Assembly: GCA_002362135.1 (NCBI GenBank)
Contig: DETO01000010.1
Coordinates: forward strand, 1-6,122
Reading direction: 5' to 3'
DNA: 6,122 bases
Source: Ruminococcus sp. UBA3286
GTDB lineage: Bacteria > Bacillota > Clostridia > Oscillospirales > Ruminococcaceae
Shown here piece after piece: positions 1 to 6,106 of the stretch. The stretch's first letter is position 1; each line of letters begins with the position of its first letter. Under the pieces are notes generated by a model. The model saw only the letters and a program-made list of their open reading frames with translations. It did not search any database and was not told the origin of the DNA. The translations under genes and the position numbers were made by a program.

Positions 1-100
1 AAGTACAAAACGTTAAAATAATATTATTTGGTAATTATTTATATATAATCGCTTGATTTGGAGTTGGCGTTAAAAATGAATTTGAGAAGAGGATACAGAC

Positions 101-129
101 TTGAAGTTTTATGATATTTATTGTATAAT
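101..129 (+). promoter_or_regulatory. Sigma-70-type promoter for the FliB-family gene
   Basis: A -35 box TTGAAG (101-106) is followed by a 17-base spacer and a perfect -10 box TATAAT (124-129). Transcription should start near 136, giving a leader of about 28 bases before the ATG at 164. The match is 4 of 6 for the -35 and 6 of 6 for the -10 with ideal spacing, so this is a strong housekeeping-type prediction. No flagellar sigma-28-like element was seen in its place, so nothing in the sequence ties this gene to flagellar regulation. Confidence 0.75.
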
Positions 130-163
130 TATAGTATCAAATCCTGAAAGGCAAGTGTGAAAA

Positions 164-1171
164 ATGAAACTTATTTTACCCGAATATTACAAAAAATTCA
201 AATGTATTGCCGAAAAGTGCAGCGATAACTGCTGTGTAGGCTGGGAAATTTACATAGATGATAAAACTGCTGAGACATACAAGGCTGCTAAAGGGGAATT
301 CGGCGAAAAACTGCGGCGAAATATAGATTTCGACGAGCAGTGTTTTAAAATCGATGATCGCCGCCGCTGCTCTTTTTTGAATGAAAATAATCTGTGCGAT
401 ATAATAATTTCACTTGGCGAAGATAAACTTTGCGAAATATGCGACAGGCATCCGCGGTATTTTGAGTGGCTCGACGATCGGATAGAGGGCGGAATAGGGC
501 TGTGCTGCGAAGAAGCAGCAAGACTGATTCTGGGGGCGGATAATTTTGAAACGTATGAAACTGCTGCTCCGAGGTCGCTTTGCTGCGGCGATGAAGATGA
601 GGAGCGATCAGACGAACTGTTTTATGAATTCATGAAACAGGCGAGGGAAAAGATAATTTTCCTGCTTGCCGACCGCGAAATCCCGCTTGCAGAAAGCCTT
701 GGATTGCTCTGCCGTTATGCCGAAATATTGCAGGACAGGGCAGACGAATACGAAATATTTGATGTGCCTGATATTGAAAATGACGGCTGTTATTTCGATA
801 CTGAAAAAGCTATAAAACTGATGATCGAAGCCGAGCCTGCCGAAATCGGTCAGAGGGAGTATTTTCAGGAACTTTCCGAGTTTTCCGACATTGATGATCT
901 TGCCGCAGAAAATGACAAGGAATTGCGTAATATAGCTGTTTATTTTATCCGGAGATATTTTATGAAAGCTGTTTTCAGCGGAAATATTTATCCTAAAGTT
1001 ATGCTTGCTGTAGTTGGCGTCAGAGTGATAAATCATATGTTCAATTATGAAAAAATCCGCAGCGGAAGTATAGATTTTGAAAAGAAATGCAGTCTTGCGA
1101 AAATGTTTTCAAAAATCGTGGAATACAGCGAGGAAAATATGCAGCTTATTCTGGATAATTATGAATATTAG
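164..1171 (+). CDS. FliB-family cysteine-rich protein (putative flagellin lysine-N-methylase)
   Basis: The 335-residue product is cytoplasmic, with no signal peptide or membrane segment. Its N-terminal third carries the cysteine layout of the FliB family: C14-x4-C19-x3-C23-C24 followed by GW and an acidic ID pair, then C69, C78, and C90-x2-C93-x2-HPRY, then GLCCEEAARLIL (C114, C115), which corresponds to the SCPEAARL block of FliB. The rest (about 145-335) is helical and poorly conserved. In Salmonella, FliB methylates surface lysines of flagellin and has been described as a [4Fe-4S]-containing enzyme, so these cysteines probably bind a metal cluster; that is family knowledge, not seen here. 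Salmonella FliB is about 400 residues, so this protein is shorter. The start is the first in-frame ATG after a clear promoter, with AAAGG at 147-151, 12 bases upstream. It is monocistronic, ending just before a strong terminator. No flagellar gene lies in the window, so the true substrate may not be flagellin. Family membership is fairly sure; the substrate is not. Confidence 0.82.
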   Translation: MKLILPEYYKKFKCIAEKCSDNCCVGWEIYIDDKTAETYKAAKGEFGEKLRRNIDFDEQCFKIDDRRRCSFLNENNLCDIIISLGEDKLCEICDRHPRYFEWLDDRIEGGIGLCCEEAARLILGADNFETYETAAPRSLCCGDEDEERSDELFYEFMKQAREKIIFLLADREIPLAESLGLLCRYAEILQDRADEYEIFDVPDIENDGCYFDTEKAIKLMIEAEPAEIGQREYFQELSEFSDIDDLAAENDKELRNIAVYFIRRYFMKAVFSGNIYPKVMLAVVGVRVINHMFNYEKIRSGSIDFEKKCSLAKMFSKIVEYSEENMQLILDNYEY

Positions 1172-1180
1172 AACTTCTTC

Positions 1181-1218
1181 AAAAAACAGCGCCTGAAATT
1201 TTTCAAGCGCTGTTTTTT
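1181..1218. terminator. Bidirectional intrinsic terminator between convergent genes
   Basis: A perfect 12-bp inverted repeat pairs 1181-1192 (AAAAAACAGCGC) with 1207-1218 (GCGCTGTTTTTT). The 14-base apical part contains TGAA and TTCA arms that can extend the stem past one mismatch. The GC-rich core CAGCGC/GCGCTG is followed by T6 on the plus strand, and by T6 on the minus strand because of the A6 at the left. It therefore serves both the plus-strand gene ending at 1171 (9 bases away) and the minus-strand operon whose last stop codon is at 1252 (33 bases away). Confidence 0.92.
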
Positions 1219-1251
1219 AGAAATTATAGCTATATTGGTGCAAGTTCTTAT

Positions 1252-3300
1252 TTATTCAATACCGTCCGTGCGGAAGAAGAATTTGACCTGACCGTCCATG
1301 TCGTCGGGAATTCCGCTGAACGCCTTATAATTCTGCGAAACTGATTTTATGGCTTTCATACGTTCTGTAAGGCTTCCGAGATCGCCGTCGAACGCGTTTA
1401 CGATCTTGCTGATTCCTTTTTCGTCGAATTCCTTTAAACCGTCTTTGAGCTGCAATGAACCGTCGCGGAGTTGCTTGATTCCGTCGATAAGCGCAGGAAT
1501 TCCGTCCTGCATTTTTTTGATGCCGCTGTTAAGTTCGACTGCTCCCTTGTTGAGCTGATCTGCTCCTGATTTAACTGAAGATACGCCGCTCGAAAGCTTT
1601 GATGCACCGCTGGCTGCCTGCGAAACTCCGTCCGTGTATGTTAGAAGTCCGATGTAGAATGCGTTGTAGCTGTCAAGCTGGGATTTCAGCGAAATAAGCG
1701 ACTGCGCGCCTGCCGATGCCGCAGCAAGCTTGCCCTGAACTTCATCGGAAGCCATATTTTCCGCAATAGCTTTCTGTATCTGCAATTCGACCTGTTCATT
1801 TACAGTTGTCTTTATTTCCGCCGACTTCATCTGATCGTTCGTATTTTTTTCGCTGAGCGCCGCTATTTGCTTCTGAACTTCATCGCTTTGGAGCATTTCA
1901 TCTGTCATTCCTTTAGCTTTCATCTGCTGAATAACAGCTTCCCTCACCTGAGCGCCGACCTGCTGACGAACTGCCGCTTCAACCTGAATGCGAATGTAAT
2001 CTTTTTGAGCGTTTACGGCTTCGGTAACCTGAGACAAAGCCTGATTATAAACATTCGTGTTATCGAGAGAAGCAATAGCGCCATCAAGAACGCTGCCGTA
2101 ATTATCAATTGTAAGGGCGGGAACATCAAGACCTGCTGCTCCGATCTGAGAATTTGCCGTTGCAAGAAGAGTGTCGAAAACCTGTTTTGCACCGCCGTTC
2201 AGGGAATCATTATTTTTCACAATTGTCTGCAAACCGTTATTAAGCTGCGCTGCGCCTGACTGCAATTCCGAAGCGCCGCTGCTTAGAGATTTCGTGCCGT
2301 CGGCAAGTTTTTTAGAGCCGTTTGCAAGCTGATCAGCGCCCTTTACAAGATCGCCGGATTTTTCAAGAAGTTCGCACAATCCGTCGTACAATGCGGAAGA
2401 ACCGTCTTCCAGCTTCGTCATTGCTTCTGTAAGTTCGGAAAGTGAATCGCCAATATCGCTGTCGGAATCAAGCTTATCCGTATCGATATCGTTGAAGATC
2501 TCATTTGTAGCTATTGTGGCTGTAATTCCCATTTTGAAATCCGTAACATCGGCAGTTATCTCGATATATTCGGGTATTTCCAGATCATTTTTATCAAGTC
2601 CGAGACTATCCTGAAGTCCGGGGAATGCCGCGCCTGCAACGACGCTTCTCATGCCGTCGTTTATGAGTTTTCCGTTGGTAACTTCCACGTTGCGGAAAAT
2701 ATCGTTATCGAGAATCATTCCCGTAAGCATTGCAAACGGAACGAATATCTTTTCTTCTTTGCCATTGATCTTTTTCATTTCGTAAGCGGAATTTGTATAG
2801 TCAAAACGAATCGTGATTTTTCCGCTTTTACCAGCCAGAGATTCGGGGGACATTTCCTTGCCGTCAAGCTTGTAGCTTATTTTTACTCCAACTGGCAGTT
2901 CTTCTGAAGAAGAGCCGCGGTAGTAAATATCCTGACCGTCAGCGTCCCAGATAATAGAATCGTCGCCTGCCGTGTAAGATTCATCACCCTTGACATTTTC
3001 GATATCCAGAAGCGAAGAAGCGTCTGTGATATTCTGAGCGGACGCCATATTTTTCAGCCAGTCGCTTACAATGATTCTCTGAACGCTTCCGTCCGCTCCC
3101 GAAAGAACGTAGACAGTCTCGTTTTTCTCGGCATTCCGGGAATCTTTTTTCGCCTTTTCCTTTTTAACGGTTACGTTTTCGGAAATTGTCGGACTTTCGT
3201 TTTTCGCGCTTGCGATATAGTAAATGCCTGACCCGATAGTGCCTGTGATAAGAGACGCGCAGAGCAGAACAGATATAATTTTTTTAGATGTATTATTCAT
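1252..3300 (-). CDS. Exported xxxLxxG heptad-repeat protein, predicted partner of the MMPL transporter
   Basis: The 682-residue product has a lysine-led hydrophobic segment (about 7-29), ending in an A-S-A site (30-32) that could be a signal peptidase site or the end of a membrane anchor. Next come a charged linker (33-60) and a probably beta-rich domain (60-270). A heptad block follows with Leu at every seventh residue from 297 to 353 and Gly from 300 to 356 (K314 replaces one Gly). Then comes a long helical segment (about 420-540) containing an internal duplication, and a second block with ten Gly at exact seven-residue spacing from 558 to 621. The protein ends in a short conserved-looking tail. 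The pattern is that of the YhgE/Pip/EsaA-type xxxLxxG heptads, but the C-terminal multi-span membrane domain of YhgE/Pip is absent. The start at 3300 is chosen because GGAGGG lies 7 bases upstream and the ATG overlaps the stop of the MMPL gene (ATGA). It is the last gene of the operon. I infer an extracytoplasmic rod or adaptor for the transporter; the exact function is unknown. Confidence 0.85.
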   Translation of the reverse strand: MNNTSKKIISVLLCASLITGTIGSGIYYIASAKNESPTISENVTVKKEKAKKDSRNAEKNETVYVLSGADGSVQRIIVSDWLKNMASAQNITDASSLLDIENVKGDESYTAGDDSIIWDADGQDIYYRGSSSEELPVGVKISYKLDGKEMSPESLAGKSGKITIRFDYTNSAYEMKKINGKEEKIFVPFAMLTGMILDNDIFRNVEVTNGKLINDGMRSVVAGAAFPGLQDSLGLDKNDLEIPEYIEITADVTDFKMGITATIATNEIFNDIDTDKLDSDSDIGDSLSELTEAMTKLEDGSSALYDGLCELLEKSGDLVKGADQLANGSKKLADGTKSLSSGASELQSGAAQLNNGLQTIVKNNDSLNGGAKQVFDTLLATANSQIGAAGLDVPALTIDNYGSVLDGAIASLDNTNVYNQALSQVTEAVNAQKDYIRIQVEAAVRQQVGAQVREAVIQQMKAKGMTDEMLQSDEVQKQIAALSEKNTNDQMKSAEIKTTVNEQVELQIQKAIAENMASDEVQGKLAAASAGAQSLISLKSQLDSYNAFYIGLLTYTDGVSQAASGASKLSSGVSSVKSGADQLNKGAVELNSGIKKMQDGIPALIDGIKQLRDGSLQLKDGLKEFDEKGISKIVNAFDGDLGSLTERMKAIKSVSQNYKAFSGIPDDMDGQVKFFFRTDGIE
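1438..1638 (-). repeat. Second xxxLxxG heptad block (protein-level repeat)
   Basis: Residues 555-621 of the heptad-repeat protein have Gly at 558, 565, 572, 579, 586, 593, 600, 607, 614 and 621, with no exception to the seven-residue period. The position three before each Gly is Leu, Val or Met from 569 onward and drifts to Tyr and Ala in the first two units. Codons vary among units, so this is an old protein-level repeat and not a fresh DNA tandem repeat. Confidence 0.9.
1714..1992 (-). repeat. Diverged internal duplication in the helical insert
   Basis: Two helical stretches of the heptad-repeat protein align: residues 437-482 and 493-529. Hydrophobic residues fall every fourth position in both (V440, V444, V448, V452, V456, M460 against I496, V500, V504, I508, I512, M516, a constant offset of 56). 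Both then reach SDEVQ (472-476 and 518-522) followed by a short K/G-rich, alanine-rich stretch. The first copy has about ten extra residues before SDEVQ. The similarity is visible in protein only. Confidence 0.6.
2233..2412 (-). repeat. First xxxLxxG heptad block (protein-level repeat)
   Basis: Residues 297-356 of the heptad-repeat protein form nine consecutive heptads. Leu is at 297, 304, 311, 318, 325, 332, 339, 346 and 353 without exception. Gly is at 300, 307, 321, 328, 335, 342, 349 and 356, with Lys314 in the third unit. The remaining positions are mostly Ala, Ser, Asn, Asp, Lys and Gln. The block matches the xxxLxxG repeat found in YhgE/Pip-type proteins. Confidence 0.9.
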
Positions 3301-5408
3301 TTTAATACCCTCCGATTTATCATTAAATGTGAACTTGAAGAACTGTTTTGTTTCATATTTATGGTAGTGGCGCATATGACCTTGTCACAGAGCATAAGCC
3401 ATGCAGGAAGCATTAAAGTAACGAGTATCATGCTTATTACCGCACCTCTTGCCATGAGCATACACATGGAGCTGATCATATCGATATCAGAATATACCGC
3501 AACGCCGAATGTTGCTGCAAATAATCCCATACCGCTTACGATTATGGACGGGATAGACGTTGAAAGGGCTGTATGAACAGCGGTCTTTTTATCGTTTCCG
3601 AGCATTCGTTCCGATTTGTAGCGTGTGGTCATGAGAATGGCGTAATCGACAGTCGCGCCGAGTTGGATCGTGCTTATGCAGATAGGCGCGATGAACGGCA
3701 GAGACTGACCCATATAATGAGGGAGTCCGAGGTTGATGAATATTGCAAGTTCAATAACCGCAATGAGTATGAAAGGAAGCGAAAAGCTGCGTTCAACAAG
3801 CATGATTATCAGGAATATTGCAATTATTGAAACGGCGTTTACAACTTTGAAATCGTGAGCCGTAGTCTCTATCATATCCTTTGTGCAGGGCGCTTCGCCG
3901 ATGAGGAGTCCGTTGCTGTCGTATTTTTTCAGAATTGTGTTAAGATTGTCAAGCTGAGCGTTTACTTCGTCGGTAGCTACGCCGTATTCTGAATTTATAA
4001 GGAGAAGTTCCCATTTATCGCTTTTCAGTATCTCAGTTACGGATTCGGGAAGAACTTCTTCAGGAACGAGAGGCCCTACGATAGATTCCAGTCCGAGTAC
4101 GTATTTAACGCCGTCTACATCTTCCATTTCGTCTATCATGGAGCGTACCGCTTTCGGGGAAGTTTTGCTGTCGGTCAGGATCATGTGAGTGGAAGCAATA
4201 TCAAATTTTTCCGAAAGTTTAGTATTTGCAATAACATACGCCATATCGTCGGGGAGACTTTCGCCGATATTATAGTAAACTTCCTTATCGGTTTTATGAT
4301 ATCCATAATAAGCGGGAGCTACTGCAATTGCAAAGCATATAAGACTTATCGGGAAAATCTTTATGATGAACGATGAAGCCTTTTTCATATCGGGGATAAG
4401 CGATCTGTGCTGTGCTTTTACAAGGAATTTATCAAGTAAAAGTATGAGCGACGGAAGTACCGTAACGCAGCCTAATACACCGAATATTACGCCTTTCGCC
4501 ATAACGATTCCCAGATCTTTTCCGAGTGTGAACGACATGAAGCAAAGGGCGATAAAGCCTGCTACTGTAGTTACCGAACTGCCCACAACGCTTGAAAGGG
4601 TTTCACGTATAGCCGAAGCCATTGCGGTTTCTTTAGAATCTGCTATGTGAAGCTGTTCCTGATAGCTGTGCCAGAGGAATATTGAATAGTCCATTGTAAC
4701 GGCAAGCTGCAATACCGCCGAGAGAGCTTTTGTGATATACGATGTTTCGCCGAAAAAGATATTCGTTCCGAGGTTCATCAGTATCATCATACCTATACTT
4801 GCAAGGAAAACAAAGGGGATAGCCCAGTTATCAAGGAAAACCAGCATTGCGACTACGGAAAGCGCAACGGCTATCGCTACGTATATGGGTTCTTCATGTT
4901 CGCAAAGATCTTTCAGATCGGTGACCATAGCGGACATTCCGGAAACAAAGCATTGTTTGTCTGAAAGCGCACGTATTTCGCGGATAGCGTCCATAGTAGC
5001 GTCATCAGATGTGGACGTATCGAAAAATACGGCTATCATTGTGGCGTTGCCGGAGTTGAACTCGCTGTAGATTTCATCGGGCAGGAGTTCCATAGGTATT
5101 GACAGATCGAAGATCGAATCATACCACAGAGCGGTTTCAACGTGATCGACCTGTTCGATCTTTTCACGCAGAGCCGCTACGTCCTTTTCTTCCATATCTT
5201 CGATGACAAGGAATGAAAACGCTCCTTTGCCGAAATCCTCCAGAAGTTCCGTCTGACCTTGTACCGTATCCATGTCGGATGGGAGATAATCCAGCATATC
5301 ATAATTAATTCTTGTATTTGCCATACCTATCACGGAGGGTATCATAAGCACCACGGCAATGATAAGTATCAGCACACGATGCTTAACCACCGCATTTGAA
5401 AATTTCAT
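3297..5408 (-). CDS. MMPL-family (RND superfamily) membrane transporter
   Basis: The 703-residue product is a full-length integral membrane protein with 12 predicted helices in two homologous halves. Helices lie near residues 11-29, 174-191, 197-217, 225-246, 277-297, 302-325, 347-367, 524-537, 543-560, 569-592, 618-638 and 650-673. Large extracytoplasmic loops (about 30-173 and 368-523) follow the first helix of each half, as in MmpL and HpnN-like proteins. The fourth helix of each half carries the family Asp-Tyr pair: D240-Y241 in LAVTMDYSIFL and D588-Y589 in LGATVDYAILM, the proton relay of MmpL3-type transporters. It should therefore use proton-motive force to export or translocate lipidic or other envelope molecules; the substrate is unknown. 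The start at 5408 has AGGAAG 8 bases upstream; a TTG seven codons earlier is less likely. The C-terminal 30 residues form a cytoplasmic tail with five consecutive serines, whose last codons hold the ribosome binding site of the next gene. It lies 26 bases after the DUF308 gene and overlaps the heptad gene by ATGA. Confidence 0.93.
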   Translation of the reverse strand: MKFSNAVVKHRVLILIIAVVLMIPSVIGMANTRINYDMLDYLPSDMDTVQGQTELLEDFGKGAFSFLVIEDMEEKDVAALREKIEQVDHVETALWYDSIFDLSIPMELLPDEIYSEFNSGNATMIAVFFDTSTSDDATMDAIREIRALSDKQCFVSGMSAMVTDLKDLCEHEEPIYVAIAVALSVVAMLVFLDNWAIPFVFLASIGMMILMNLGTNIFFGETSYITKALSAVLQLAVTMDYSIFLWHSYQEQLHIADSKETAMASAIRETLSSVVGSSVTTVAGFIALCFMSFTLGKDLGIVMAKGVIFGVLGCVTVLPSLILLLDKFLVKAQHRSLIPDMKKASSFIIKIFPISLICFAIAVAPAYYGYHKTDKEVYYNIGESLPDDMAYVIANTKLSEKFDIASTHMILTDSKTSPKAVRSMIDEMEDVDGVKYVLGLESIVGPLVPEEVLPESVTEILKSDKWELLLINSEYGVATDEVNAQLDNLNTILKKYDSNGLLIGEAPCTKDMIETTAHDFKVVNAVSIIAIFLIIMLVERSFSLPFILIAVIELAIFINLGLPHYMGQSLPFIAPICISTIQLGATVDYAILMTTRYKSERMLGNDKKTAVHTALSTSIPSIIVSGMGLFAATFGVAVYSDIDMISSMCMLMARGAVISMILVTLMLPAWLMLCDKVICATTINMKQNSSSSSHLMINRRVLK
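3308..3313 (-). promoter_or_regulatory. Ribosome binding site inside the MMPL gene, coupled start of the heptad gene
   Basis: GGAGGG on the minus strand lies 7 bases before the ATG at 3300. It is formed by the codons for R699, R700 and V701 of the MMPL protein. The stop TGA (3299-3297) and the start ATG (3300-3298) share the sequence ATGA. This fixes the heptad-gene start at 3300, against an in-frame ATG at 3375 that would lie deep inside the MMPL gene with no better site. Confidence 0.85.
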
Positions 5409-5416
5409 ATCATGCT

Positions 5417-5422
5417 CTTCCT
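5417..5422 (-). promoter_or_regulatory. Ribosome binding site deciding the MMPL start
   Basis: AGGAAG on the minus strand sits 8 bases before the ATG at 5408. An alternative TTG start at 5429 is upstream of this site and would place it inside the coding region, so the ATG giving MKFSNAVVKH is preferred. That start also places the first membrane helix directly after a short basic N-terminus, as is usual for the family. Confidence 0.75.
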
Positions 5423-5434
5423 TTCTCAAGATTC

Positions 5435-6016
5435 TTAATCATTTTCGGTAAAATCTACGTCTATGATATTTTTATTCCGCAGCTTTACCGCAGTTATAGC
5501 CGTCAGCAGATTCAGAACGCCTTCGGAAAGCAGCGATATACCAAGCAGTATGGTAAGTATCCTTGCGCCGTTATCAGGTCTGAAAAGCATCAGCAATCCC
5601 GCAATGCAGGCAAAAAACGCTGTAATAAGTATATATACCCACGAACGCAGCCCGAATCGTTTGGCATCTATAGATATTTGTATTTTCATAAGACCGTCGG
5701 CGAGAATATACACTCCCATCATTGCGCATATGAAATGTATTGCTTTGCCGGGCCGTATCAGCATGACCGCGCCGATACTCAGAAGAAGTATTCCGAATGC
5801 GAGATCATACTGAAATGCCAGACGGTAGAGATCTTTTGAAAAATATCCGATAAGCTTGAATATTCCGAATGCCGCCAATGTTCCTCCGCATATCCTTGCA
5901 GCCAGAACTGCCGAAAAATCCGGAACGACGATAAGCATTATGCCGATCGCGCCAAGAATTGCAGACATTGCGATATAGCCTGTTTTAGCGGCTTTTGTGT
6001 ATCGCTCTGAGATCAT
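5435..6016 (-). CDS. DUF308/HdeD-like six-helix membrane protein
   Basis: The 193-residue product is almost wholly hydrophobic, with six predicted helices near residues 12-30, 36-58, 70-87, 92-110, 125-144 and 150-175, and a short acidic cytoplasmic tail. It shows three helix-hairpin units. Each has a Pro between its two helices (VVPD at 30-33, IRPG at 87-90, FRPD at 145-148), followed about 13-15 residues later by Gly and then a G-[LVI]-x-x-[IL] element (G51, G108, G166). This is the pattern of the DUF308 family, which includes the E. coli acid-resistance protein HdeD; the biochemical role is unknown. The start at 6016 is chosen because AAAGGA (6029-6034) precedes it and the downstream sequence fits the family. 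An earlier ATG at 6055 lacks a ribosome binding site, and one at 6118 reaches the window edge. It is the first gene of the operon as seen here, 26 bases before the MMPL gene, so co-transcription is likely. Confidence 0.8.
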   Translation of the reverse strand: MISERYTKAAKTGYIAMSAILGAIGIMLIVVPDFSAVLAARICGGTLAAFGIFKLIGYFSKDLYRLAFQYDLAFGILLLSIGAVMLIRPGKAIHFICAMMGVYILADGLMKIQISIDAKRFGLRSWVYILITAFFACIAGLLMLFRPDNGARILTILLGISLLSEGVLNLLTAITAVKLRNKNIIDVDFTEND

Positions 6017-6077
6017 ATTGTTGATCAATCCTTTCTTGTGAGAACTTTTGTTCATAGGTTTTGTGCGTGGATTTTCG

Positions 6078-6106
6078 AGTATAATTTTACCGAGAGCAAG
6101 GCGAAA
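6078..6106 (-). promoter_or_regulatory. Possible weak promoter for the DUF308-MMPL-heptad operon
   Basis: On the minus strand TATACT (6083-6078, 5 of 6 to the -10 consensus) lies 17 bases after TTTCGC (6106-6101, a poor -35). It would start transcription near 6071, giving a leader of roughly 55 bases before the ATG at 6016. The weak -35 suggests either an activator or that the real promoter is outside the window. The frame of the DUF308 gene also stays open to the window edge, so this stretch could instead be coding. Confidence 0.3.

Noticed and set aside
28..49. A second promoter using TATAAT at 44-49.
   Set aside because: No -35-like box occurs at 16-18 bases upstream; the nearest TTG is only 10 bases away after the hexamer.
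76..114. A 12-codon reading frame (MNLRRGYRLEVL) upstream of the FliB-type gene, possibly a leader peptide.
   Set aside because: The -35 box of the good promoter lies inside it, so that transcript would not contain it, and its only ribosome-binding-like GGAG is 12 bases away.
608..1036. A minus-strand open frame of 142 codons opposite the FliB-type gene.
   Set aside because: It has no recognisable family and lies wholly inside a gene with family-specific motifs and its own promoter and terminator.
1225..1234. Palindrome TATAGCTATA between the terminator and the last stop codon of the operon.
   Set aside because: It is short, AT-rich and in a transcript end region; nothing else supports a function.
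3250..3300. A lipoprotein signal at C14 of the heptad protein.
   Set aside because: The residues before C14 are Val-Leu-Leu, with no Gly, Ala or Ser at -1, and the cysteine is in the middle of the hydrophobic stretch.
3301..3375. A 25-codon N-terminal extension of the heptad protein starting at an ATG at 3375.
   Set aside because: It would put a charged, non-signal stretch before the export signal and lies inside the MMPL coding region, whereas the ATG at 3300 has GGAGGG at ideal spacing and the ATGA overlap.
5396..5839. Plus-strand open frames opposite the DUF308 gene, and similar plus-strand frames opposite the MMPL and heptad genes.
   Set aside because: They lie antisense to well-supported genes, have no ribosome binding sites or recognisable domains, and are explained by codon bias of the opposite strand.
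6021..6028. Perfect 8-base palindrome TTGATCAA between the ribosome binding site and start of the DUF308 gene.
   Set aside because: It is too short to claim as an operator and there is no second copy in the window to support it.
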